This document shows positions 11,325 through 18,793 of a stretch of DNA of 36,396 nucleotides, piece after piece. The first letter of the stretch is position 1. Each line of letters begins with the position of its first letter. The notes under the pieces were generated by a model. The model was not told the DNA's origin and did not search any database. It saw only the letters and a program-made list of their open reading frames with translations. The translations under genes were made by a program, and so were the position numbers. The stretch covers positions 1 to 36,396 of the forward strand of contig JADKID010000031.1 of assembly GCA_016721425.1 (NCBI GenBank), given 5' to 3'. The DNA is from Bryobacterales bacterium. Lineage in GTDB: Bacteria > Acidobacteriota > Terriglobia > Bryobacterales > Bryobacteraceae.

Positions 11325-12041
11325 CTATGTCGCAGGAAGGGAGAAACAGAAACGGGCACCGTCGCCAGCCGCAGATTCCAACCAGATTCTTCCTCCGTGG
11401 TGCTCCAAGATGGCTTTGCAGATCGACAATCCCAAGCCGTTGCCCGGTATGTTCTTTCCATGGAGGCGTGTATACAATTCAAAGATCCGCTCATGGAACT
11501 CAGCGGGGACGCCTGGACCTGTATCCCGGACTTCCACTACCCACTCTTGCCCGGTGCGGCGTGCTGAGACCGCGATTTCCAATGGCAGTCCGTCGCGATA
11601 GCGGACGGCATTTCGGATGAGGTGCTGAAAGACAAGTTGAAGTTGGTCGAACTCCCCCGGGACTAACGGCAGGTCAGAATAAGAAACCCGGGCGCCCGAA
11701 GCTTTCAATTCCGGTTCCAGAAGCAGTAAGGCTTGCCGCAGTGGTAAGTCCAGTCGAAGTAGGGAAGATCGATGCAGCGGCTTGGATGTTGCCGATGCAA
11801 GTTCCGCCAGACCGTCTAACAAGTTTTGCATCTGGAGGGCGGCTCGTTGCAGGAAATCTATCGCGTCCAGTGCTTCACCGCCCAGCCGGTCCGTTGCGGA
11901 CGATCGGAGTATCTCCGTATAAACGCTGATCATCCGGATCGGTTCCTGAAGGTGATGAACCGTCGTCGAGGTGAACCTCCGAAAACGAATATCACCAAGG
12001 GCCTCCGGATTGGAAGCGGCAGCGGCTTTCCCAGGAGCCAT
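11325..12041 (-). CDS. Sensorless histidine kinase (HisKA-HATPase only)
   Basis: This is a compact kinase of 238 residues. The phospho-acceptor His29 sits in VHHLQEPIRMI, the H-box type of phytochrome-related kinases. The HATPase_c domain has an N box (HLIRNAVRYR), G1 (VRDTGPGVP), an F-like region (IFELYTRL) and G2 (GNGLGLSICK), and ends GARFCFSLPAT. There is no membrane segment, PAS or other sensory domain: only about 28 residues precede the His box. It may be a truncated kinase or may receive input from a separate protein. Its start is 17 bp from the start of the divergent kinase at 12059. Its stop is 23 bp from the convergent sigma-54 regulator, a likely phosphorylation partner by position. 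Confidence 0.88.
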   Translation of the reverse strand: MAPGKAAAASNPEALGDIRFRRFTSTTVHHLQEPIRMISVYTEILRSSATDRLGGEALDAIDFLQRAALQMQNLLDGLAELASATSKPLHRSSLLRLDLPLRQALLLLEPELKASGARVSYSDLPLVPGEFDQLQLVFQHLIRNAVRYRDGLPLEIAVSARRTGQEWVVEVRDTGPGVPAEFHERIFELYTRLHGKNIPGNGLGLSICKAILEHHGGRIWLESAAGDGARFCFSLPAT

Positions 12042-12058
12042 ATGGCAGTAAGGCTACC

Positions 12059-14614
12059 ATGAAACCAAACTGGATCTCCATGAAGACATCGCTGCCGGTC
12101 GCGGTTCGCGTCCTGAGAGTAGAGAGAATCGCGCTCCCGCTAACGATTGTAGTTTTGTTGGGAATGGCAACTACGTTCTATTGGGATTGGTCTCTCCGGC
12201 GTTCCCGGCAGCTGGAAATTCAGCGGTTACAGCGGGTTCTGGAGACCAATGAAGCCTTGGTTTCGGCTCTGAAAGACGCGGAGTCCGCACAGCTGGGATA
12301 TCTCCTGACCGGAAACCAGGACTACCTCGGACCTTATAGAAAGGCCAAGGCGGAGTTGCCGGACCTGGTGGCGCGGCTGGCGGACGCCGTGAGTTTCCCA
12401 GATCAGGTGGAGCGTGTTGACCGGCTGCGCTCACTGGTTCAAGAGGAGCTTGCGGCAGTCGATGCCACCATCCTGGTTCGCGATCAGGTCGGTCCGGACC
12501 AAGCGATGGTTGTTCTCCGCACCCTTGGGGAAAAGCGCATCATGGATACGGTCCGGCAGGTATGCTCGGCGATATCACAGGTGGCGAATGAGGTCTTGCT
12601 GACGAATTCCACGGAAATGGAGGCGCGCTACTTGCGCTCCCGTGTTGGTTTCCTGGTGGGGTGCGGCCTACTCGTCGTGCTGCTAGGCGCCTCGTTGGCG
12701 CTAATCCAGCGGACAACGGCCAGGCGCGAAGATCTGATGCAGAAGCTGGACGAGTCGAGTCGGCGATTCCAGGTAACGCTGTCGAGCATCGGAGACGGCG
12801 TGATCACAGCGGACGGTGCGGGCTTGGTAACATTTCTGAACCCCATTGCCGCCACCCTGACGGGCTGGAGTCCTCAAGAAGCTGACGGTCATCCGCTGGA
12901 ATCGGTTCTCCCTCTCATCAATGAAAGTACGGGAGAAGTGATCGAGAATCCAGCCCGCCAGGCGATTCGCGAGCGGCGTACTATCGCCATGGCGAACCAT
13001 ACGAATCTGAAGCGACGCGATGGAAGCTGGATACCGGTTGACGACAGCGTCGCCCCGATATTTGACGCCAAAGAGGAGCTGAAGGGGATCGTCATGGTCT
13101 TCCGGGACGTGACGCCCCGCCGTGCCGTCGAGCGGGAACTGCGGCAGTGGCATCACATTTTCGAGCATGCCGGGTTTGGTATGGCGGTGCTAACGCCTGG
13201 AGTCGAGCTAACTCTCAAACAAGTCAATCCCGCATTTGCGAGCATGCATGGAAAGACACAGGAGGAACTGATCGGCCGGCCCTACTCTGAGATAGTCGAC
13301 CCGGAAGTCTGGCCGGCGAAGATGAAACTGCTCCAAGGTTCTTCGCCGACCGACCATCTGGTTACGGAGTCCATTCACGTCCACAAGGATGGGAGCAGGC
13401 TTCCCGTAAGGGCGGACTTCACAATAGTCCGGGGAACGGATTGCCAGATCGAGTATTACTTGGAATACTGCTCTGACGTTTCAGAGCGCAAACGAGCTGA
13501 GGAGGAACTGCTGAACAGCGAGCAGCGCTACCGGGTAACCGCCGACTCCCTTCCGCAACTGATCTGGACAAGCAAACCCGATGGAGCCACCGAGTATCTG
13601 AATAATCGATGGCACGAGGAAATGGGAGTAACGTTGGATCAGATCGGCGAGCAGGGGTGGATCAGTCTCCTGTCCCCGGAGGACCGCGAGCGAAGTATCG
13701 AAAGCTGGAACAATGCGCTTCGGACGGGCGAGTCGTTTCAAACCGAATCCCTGTTTAAAACCAGAGACGGTTCCAAACGCTGGTACCACTGCCGGGCCAT
13801 ACCCGTGCGCGACAGCAGCGGTCGCATAGTTCGATGGTTCGGATCGTGCAGCGATATCCACGATCAGAAGATCGCTGCGGAGGTCCTCCGAAGCAGCAAG
13901 GAGGAATTGCAGCTGGCGAACGAAGCGCTGAAGCGGTCCAACACCGACCTTGAACAATTCGCTTACGCCGCCAGCCACGACTTACAGGAACCCCTTCGCA
14001 TGGTAGCGATCTACTCACAATTGCTCAAGGAAGAATACGGCGCCCGCTTGGACGACCAAGCCAACGCGTATCTGGGCTTCGCCGCCAATGGAGCGCTCCG
14101 CATGGAGGCGCTATTGAGAGATCTGCTGGCATACTCAAGGGCTGCGACTCCTGAAGACCAACCAGTCCAGGACGTTGACAGCCAGGAGGCCCTCACCAAG
14201 GCATTGGACAATCTAACCGTGTTGATTCAGGAGTCCGGATCGGAGGTTTCACGAGGCCTCCTGCCGCACGTTCGGATGCCCGAAGTGCATCTGGTTCAGA
14301 TCTTCCAGAATCTCATCAGTAATTCAATCAAGTATCGGAAGCCGAATGTTCCGCCCAGAATTCATGTGGAGGCAAGTCTACAGGACAGCACCTGGGTGTA
14401 TTCGGTGAGTGACAACGGCCTGGGAATTGCTCCCCAGCACCAAGGTCAGATCTTTAGGATTTTCGGAAGACTCCAGGGCCAGGAGGTTGCCGGCACGGGC
14501 CTCGGGCTGGCTCTGTGTAAGAAGCTGGTAGAGCGAAATGGAGGATCTATATGGGTGGAATCGGCGGAGGGCGAGGGTGCGACATTCTTCTTCTCAGCAG
14601 TAGCAGCCCGTTGA
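12059..14614 (+). CDS. CHASE3-PAS-PAS-PAS membrane sensor histidine kinase
   Basis: The protein has 851 residues. TM1 (LTIVVLLGMATTFYW) and TM2 (FLVGCGLLVVLLGASLALI, near residue 205) flank an extracytoplasmic CHASE3 domain with the typical DAESAQLGYLLTGNQDYL motif. Three PAS domains follow: about 235-355 (GDGVITADGAGLVTFLNP), 365-480 (NPAFASMHGKTQEELIG) and 490-610 (YLNNRWHEEMG), each with a PAC-type ending. A short coiled coil (LQLANEALKRSNTDLEQ) leads into HisKA with His640 in ASHDLQEPLRM. The HATPase carries LISNSIKYR, SDNGLGIAP and GTGLGLALCKK. This H-box class usually signals to single-domain Rcp1-type receivers, and one follows 136 bp downstream. No kinase-borne receiver is present. 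The start at 12059 leaves 17 bp to the divergent kinase. An in-frame ATG also lies at 12080. Confidence 0.92.
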   Translation: MKPNWISMKTSLPVAVRVLRVERIALPLTIVVLLGMATTFYWDWSLRRSRQLEIQRLQRVLETNEALVSALKDAESAQLGYLLTGNQDYLGPYRKAKAELPDLVARLADAVSFPDQVERVDRLRSLVQEELAAVDATILVRDQVGPDQAMVVLRTLGEKRIMDTVRQVCSAISQVANEVLLTNSTEMEARYLRSRVGFLVGCGLLVVLLGASLALIQRTTARREDLMQKLDESSRRFQVTLSSIGDGVITADGAGLVTFLNPIAATLTGWSPQEADGHPLESVLPLINESTGEVIENPARQAIRERRTIAMANHTNLKRRDGSWIPVDDSVAPIFDAKEELKGIVMVFRDVTPRRAVERELRQWHHIFEHAGFGMAVLTPGVELTLKQVNPAFASMHGKTQEELIGRPYSEIVDPEVWPAKMKLLQGSSPTDHLVTESIHVHKDGSRLPVRADFTIVRGTDCQIEYYLEYCSDVSERKRAEEELLNSEQRYRVTADSLPQLIWTSKPDGATEYLNNRWHEEMGVTLDQIGEQGWISLLSPEDRERSIESWNNALRTGESFQTESLFKTRDGSKRWYHCRAIPVRDSSGRIVRWFGSCSDIHDQKIAAEVLRSSKEELQLANEALKRSNTDLEQFAYAASHDLQEPLRMVAIYSQLLKEEYGARLDDQANAYLGFAANGALRMEALLRDLLAYSRAATPEDQPVQDVDSQEALTKALDNLTVLIQESGSEVSRGLLPHVRMPEVHLVQIFQNLISNSIKYRKPNVPPRIHVEASLQDSTWVYSVSDNGLGIAPQHQGQIFRIFGRLQGQEVAGTGLGLALCKKLVERNGGSIWVESAEGEGATFFFSAVAAR

Positions 14615-14750
14615 GAACTGCCGGGAGTCGCCGGCGGGCCGCTCCCAGGTGCGCCCGCATGTCTGTAGCGGCTTTTCGAATCGCGGCCGCTCACGGGTGG
14701 CGCTGGTCAACTCTGTCTCAGCATGCTGGCAGCTTGGTCGAGGGACTTGG

Positions 14751-15167
14751 ATGACACCGAGAAAACTAAAGTTCGTCCTGGCAGAGGACAACCCTGGCGA
14801 CGTATTTCTGATTCGACGTGCCTTTGATCTCGAGGGCTTTTCGTATGAGTTGCTTGTCGCCAAAGACGGGGAGGAGGCAATGAGGTACGTTCAGGAGGCG
14901 GCGGCGGGGACGCGAGTGATTGATCTGATTCTGCTGGACCTGAACCTTCCCCGCTATGACGGAAGCGAAGTCCTGGCGACACTCAGGCGCCAGCCATTTC
15001 TTGCGGCAGTTCCCGCCGTCATACTGACCTCTTCAAATTCACAGCAGGATCGCGAGCGCTGCCTGAGTCTGGGCGCCAACCACTACTTCCAGAAACCAAG
15101 CAATCTGGCTGCATTCATGGAAATCGGTAGGATCGCGAAAGAACTGGTAGAGACCCGCCTCGCCTGA
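14751..15167 (+). CDS. Single-domain response regulator, Rcp1-like
   Basis: This is a receiver of 138 residues with no output domain. It has the acidic pair in FVLAEDNPGDVFLI, the phospho-acceptor Asp63 in LILLDLNLPRYDG, the Thr/Ser switch in VILTSSN and the Lys in YFQKPSN. AEDNPGD and the long loop before beta3 are typical of Rcp1-type receivers that partner phytochrome-like kinases with the HDLQEPLRM H box. It lies on the same strand after exactly such a kinase. The frame is open upstream to 14649, but MTPRKLKFVLAED at 14751 is the natural start. Confidence 0.9.
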   Translation: MTPRKLKFVLAEDNPGDVFLIRRAFDLEGFSYELLVAKDGEEAMRYVQEAAAGTRVIDLILLDLNLPRYDGSEVLATLRRQPFLAAVPAVILTSSNSQQDRERCLSLGANHYFQKPSNLAAFMEIGRIAKELVETRLA

Positions 15168-15290
15168 AAGAAGCCATCGTGGGTCCACAACTGGCGCATG
15201 AAGTAATGCGGTCTACCGTCGATGTCTCCACCGTTTTTCACGGCCCCACTTCGGGCCCACGCTTCGAACTATCGCGAAATCCCTGCAAGC

Positions 15291-15551
<261 letters not shown>

Positions 15552-15555
<4 letters not shown>

Positions 15556-16822
15556 TCGCGCCAGGGCGTCAGAAATTCGATCTGTGGGTCGGTACGGCGG
15601 TCGCGCTCCCACGCGTCGCTCGGAAGCCTGCCCTCGGCGATCAAACGCCGGTAGGCGGGCCGAGCCGTGTCTCCCGGCTCGGCGGAAAGAAAAGTCAGGC
15701 GTGGACCAAAGCGGTACTCCACCAGCGCCCCCGGGCTTTCGGGCGTTTCCACGGTGCGGACCGAAAGCGCCTCGGCGAAAAGGTACATGGTGCCGGGCAG
15801 TCTGTAGGCGAGCGCCACTGAGCTCAACATCGAATTCGGCAGCGCCACTCGTGCGACTTCCTGGGGCGGCCCGAAATCGAGCAACTGGCTATTGTCGTCT
15901 CGCTCCTTCGATGCCCCCCCAAAGGCCCTGGCATCCAGGACGACAACTTCAGCCTTGAGTTCGCCGTTGCCAACTCCGGCCAGATAGAGCTTGGTCCGGC
16001 CGTCCTTCTCCAGATCGCCTAGCGCCGCGCTTCGCAGGTGGCCCGAGTGCCAGTACTCGCGCAATACCTTCCCGTTCCGGTCCAACGCGGCCACCTGGCT
16101 CGGGTAGTCCGGAGTCTGGTGTGAGCCAATCAGCAGCACCGCCTCGGAGCCACCGGATGCTGGGAGTGGAATGAACCAGTCGTTGACATAGACGTTCCGG
16201 AAGGCGGATTTGCGGCTCTTGACGATCCGCCCCGGCTGGAACGTCCACTTGGTATTGCCGCGGCGGTCAAAGCAGTAGAGCGTGTCGCTCGCCGAAGTCC
16301 CTTGATCAACTCCGGCAGGGAACAGAAGCTCCTTCTGGCCATCGCTGTCTGCATCGACAAACATCGGATGCGAAATGCCGGCTTTGCTCCGTGACTCCTC
16401 CGGCTCTGGAGAAAAGGAAATGAATCCCGCCGCGCCTACCGGTCGCGCCAGTCATAGACAACCAGCACGGCGCCTTTCAACTCATATCGGGCAGGCTCGC
16501 CGGCGCTTGGCAGCAGTGTCCAGCCCGCTATGCCCAGCACCACCAGGGCGATCAGACCGATGATCCAGCCGCGCATCGTGCCGGCCTTGGCGGGAATTTC
16601 CGGCGGCCGCCCGTCCGCCTCGAACTGCCGTTTCCATCCCTCGAGCTCTTCCACCTCCGCTCGAACCCGCCCGCGCGGCCCGAATAGCCGCTTGACCGGC
16701 AACCCGCGCGACTCCTCCCACATCTGCACGGTCCGCACCGTGACCCCAAAATAGCCGGCAATTTCCTTCCAGGATTCGAGCGTGGCCTGCCGCTGCTCTG
16801 GCGGCCGTATAGGCTGCACCAT
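15552..16822 (-). CDS. HTH-transmembrane-beta-propeller (FG-GAP-like) protein, one frameshift
   Basis: Residues 15-60 are a MerR-like HTH (ATLESWKEIAGYFGVTVRTV, then QMWEESRGLPVKRLFG). A single TM helix (GWIIGLIALVVLGIAGWTLL) follows near residue 90, then a large C-terminal part with propeller-like repeats: FVDADSDGQKELLFPAG, DTLYCFDRRGNTKW, QVAALDRNGKVLREY and ALGDLEKDGRTKLYLAGVG. The Asp/Gly-rich turns resemble FG-GAP or VCBS blades. The frame breaks near 16443. Adding one base gives the continuous DWRDRVGAAGF and a protein of about 423 residues. The topology suggests a cytoplasmic DNA-binding head and an extracytoplasmic propeller, that is, a one-component membrane-bound regulator. It is divergent from the secreted protein gene at 16922, a possible target. 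Confidence 0.7.
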
Positions 16823-16921
16823 AATGCAGTGAGTCTACAACAACACCGGCAGGCCGCTCATCCTCCACGAAAAAGTGCCAGGCAACCGTCACAAATCAGC
16901 CCCGAGTGTCGTCAAAAGAAC

Positions 16922-17632
16922 ATGATTCTCAGAAGTCCACTCTTTCTGATGGCTGCCGGCCTGCCCGCGGCGCTGCTTCTTCCCTGCCTCTGTGCCGCCC
17001 AGACCTTCGCCCTGGACGCGCTCAAAGGACTGCAGCCACGGGACGTAACCATGGAGGCGACCACTTATCAGGGCCGCAAGGCCGTCCGCGCGACACCGTC
17101 TGCGGCTGCGGATGCGGCGTTCTCCGCTGGCAAATCAGCCGCGGGCGGCGGCCTCATCGTCCTGCCGGACACCGTCTTTCACAACGGCACGATTGAGCTG
17201 GAGCTCAGCGGCCAGCCGCGCGCCGGCGGTCAATTCGCCGATGCCCGCGGCTTCGTGGGCGTGGCCTTCCGAGTGGCCCCCGGCGCTTCCCCGTACGAGT
17301 GCTTCTATCTCCGCCCCACCAACGGCCGCGCGGACGATCAACTGCGGCGGAATCACTCGGCGCAATACATCTCCTTCCCGGATTTTGAATGGAACCGTCT
17401 GCGCAAGGAGACCCCAGGCAAGTACGAATCGTATGTAGACCTGGTGCCCGGGGAGTGGACCAAGGTCAAGATCGAGGTCAGCGGCAACAAGGCGCGCCTC
17501 TACGTCCATGGCGCTGCCCAGCCCGTCCTGGTGGTCAATGACCTGAAACTGGGGGATAGCCAAGGCGCCGTGGCTCTCTGGATCGGCGTCGGAACCGAAG
17601 CGCACTTCACGAATTTGCGGGTGTCCCAGTGA
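16922..17632 (+). CDS. Secreted concanavalin-A-like (DUF1080-type) fold protein
   Basis: The 236-residue protein has a clear signal peptide (MILRSPLFLMAAGLPAALLL, ending at CLCAAQ). The mature part is beta-rich: VLPDTVFHNGTIELELSG, FVGVAFRVAPGASPYECFYLRP, YVDLVPGEWTKVKIEVSGN, ARLYVHGAAQPVLVVNDL and VALWIGVGTEAHFTNLRV. This series matches the jelly-roll lectin-like fold of concanavalin-A/3-keto-disaccharide-hydrolase-type proteins. The LRPTNGRADDQ and QYISFPDFEWNRLR segments are typical of Acidobacterial and Planctomycete members. No catalytic pair is identifiable, so carbohydrate binding or hydrolysis remains inference. The start at 16922 was chosen for its signal peptide, although the frame opens at 16829. 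A small hairpin at 17659 separates it from the DinB gene. Confidence 0.7.
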   Translation: MILRSPLFLMAAGLPAALLLPCLCAAQTFALDALKGLQPRDVTMEATTYQGRKAVRATPSAAADAAFSAGKSAAGGGLIVLPDTVFHNGTIELELSGQPRAGGQFADARGFVGVAFRVAPGASPYECFYLRPTNGRADDQLRRNHSAQYISFPDFEWNRLRKETPGKYESYVDLVPGEWTKVKIEVSGNKARLYVHGAAQPVLVVNDLKLGDSQGAVALWIGVGTEAHFTNLRVSQ

Positions 17633-17658
17633 CTCCCGTCGCCCGGGATCAAAACCAG

Positions 17659-17676
17659 ACGACGCGGAGCCGTCGT
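17659..17676 (+). terminator. Short hairpin between the secreted protein and DinB genes
   Basis: A perfect 6-bp inverted repeat, ACGACG and CGTCGT, is separated by CGGAGC, 27 bp after the stop at 17632. The following bases are TTGC rather than a T run, so intrinsic termination would be weak. Confidence 0.25.
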
Positions 17677-17702
17677 TTGCATACGAAAAGGAAACATCTG
17701 AA

Positions 17703-18218
17703 ATGAAAAAGACAGCCTGGATGATCGCGGCCCTGGCGCTCTCCGCCTTTGCGCTGAACGCGCAGAACCCGGTATCTGGTGGGCAGAAGTTCCTCCACAA
17801 CATGGTCAAAAACAACCTCATCCGGTCCGCCGAGCGGATGCCCGAAGAGAGCTACGCGTTCAAGCCATCACCGGACGTGCGCAGTTTCGGCCAGTTGATC
17901 GGCCATGTCGCCGATGCCCAGTACCTCTTCTGCTCGGCTGTGCTGGGCACGCCCAACCCCGCTCCCGGCGTTGAGAAGTCCAAAACGTCAAAAGCGGACC
18001 TGGTGCAGGCGCTGAAGGACGGGTTTGCCTACTGCGACAAGGCCTACGATGGCATGACCGATGCCCAGGCTGCCGCGACAGTGAAGTTCTTCGGCGCCGA
18101 ACAGGCGAAGGTGACCGTGCTATCGTTCAACACCGCCCACAACAACGAGCACTACGGCAACATCGTGACGTACCTGCGCATGAAGGGCCTGGTCCCTCCG
18201 TCGAGCGAGAGACGGTAG
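17703..18218 (+). CDS. Exported DinB-superfamily protein
   Basis: The 171-residue protein has an N-terminal signal peptide (MKKTAWMIAALALSAFALNA, cleavage near NAQ). The DinB/YfiT four-helix fold is supported by KNNLIRSAERMPEESYAFKP, then SFGQLIGHVADAQYLFCSA, and the C-terminal HNNEHYGNIVTYLRMKG. The His residues in GHVADAQ and AHNNEHYGN match the metal-binding triad. DinB-fold proteins include thiol-dependent metalloenzymes such as mycothiol or bacillithiol transferases. Secreted members of this type are frequent in Acidobacteria and uncharacterised. A purine-rich AAAAGGAAA precedes the ATG. It follows the lectin-like gene by 70 bp in the same direction. Confidence 0.85.
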   Translation: MKKTAWMIAALALSAFALNAQNPVSGGQKFLHNMVKNNLIRSAERMPEESYAFKPSPDVRSFGQLIGHVADAQYLFCSAVLGTPNPAPGVEKSKTSKADLVQALKDGFAYCDKAYDGMTDAQAAATVKFFGAEQAKVTVLSFNTAHNNEHYGNIVTYLRMKGLVPPSSERR

Positions 18219-18222
18219 GAAT

Positions 18223-18238
18223 CCGCCGTTTCAGGCGG
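18223..18238 (+). terminator. Small GC hairpin after the DinB gene
   Basis: CCGCC and GGCGG form a 5-bp stem around GTTTCA, beginning 5 bp after the DinB stop codon. There is no T tract. This is only a weak terminator candidate. Confidence 0.22.
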
Positions 18239-18261
18239 CGCGGGAGGAGGCCACACGTAGA

Positions 18262-18744
18262 GTGCTCCTCCCTCGAAAACCCGGCCTATCGCAAAAAGTC
18301 CAGTTCTCCCGACCATCGCGCTGCCTCTGTCGCTGCCCTCCGGCACCCCCTACCGGAAACCCGCCGATCGGCCGATCACTGATTGTGCTTGTTCCTCTAT
18401 TGCGTGGTCCGTTTGTCCCACTGGCTCTCTCCAGCCTGATGATGGGTGCCCTCCACCATTGGGGCTGGAACGTCGCCTGTACCGGCATGCTCTTCGGCTT
18501 CGCCTTCGCCGTCGGCGTCAAGCAACCCCGCCCGGCCTGGTTGTGGCTCATCATCATCGCCGCCGGCCCTCCCGCAGCGGGCCTGCTGTTGCACGTCATC
18601 CCCGGCTTCAATCCGCCCGGCTCCCTGGCTAACGACTTCGGCGGAGGCCTCATCGCCTCGCTCGCAGCCTTGATCCCCGGCCTCGGTGCCGGCTATATGT
18701 TCCGCCGTCTGCGGCGCCTCCGCGCCCAGCCTTCGGTAACATAG
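18262..18744 (+). CDS. Small integral membrane protein, function unknown
   Basis: The open frame spans about 160 codons, but the first 40 (Arg/Pro/Cys-rich) have no membrane or domain character. A start at the Met pair at 18439, giving about 100 residues, is more convincing. The rest shows three hydrophobic segments: WNVACTGMLFGFAFAVGV, LWLIIIAAGPPAAGLLLHVI and GGLIASLAALIPGLGAGYMF. It ends in an Arg-rich cytoplasmic tail (RRLRRLRAQPS), which is consistent with the positive-inside rule. I do not recognise a family. No operon link is evident. It lies between the DinB gene and the TonB receptor on the same strand. Confidence 0.5.
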   Translation: MLLPRKPGLSQKVQFSRPSRCLCRCPPAPPTGNPPIGRSLIVLVPLLRGPFVPLALSSLMMGALHHWGWNVACTGMLFGFAFAVGVKQPRPAWLWLIIIAAGPPAAGLLLHVIPGFNPPGSLANDFGGGLIASLAALIPGLGAGYMFRRLRRLRAQPSVT

Positions 18745-18766
18745 CGGTAAGCGTACCATGATGTCG

Positions 18767-18793
18767 TGTTAACATGGCATCGTCATGTTAACA
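18767..18793. promoter_or_regulatory. Perfect 10-bp inverted repeat covering the TonB receptor start codon
   Basis: TGTTAACATG and its exact complement CATGTTAACA are separated by the 7-base spacer GCATCGT. The ATG of the receptor (18785) lies in the right arm, and the position normally used for a ribosome-binding site lies in the spacer and left arm. The size and symmetry fit an operator for a dimeric HTH regulator such as the XRE-type gene at the end of the same unit. The same symmetry could also form an mRNA hairpin that sequesters the start codon. Confidence 0.6.

Noticed and set aside
9149..15290. The signalling cluster as a typical integrative element
   Set aside because: No integrase, relaxase or phage gene lies between the two acs ends, and the acs remnant is too diverged to be a fresh attachment-site duplication.
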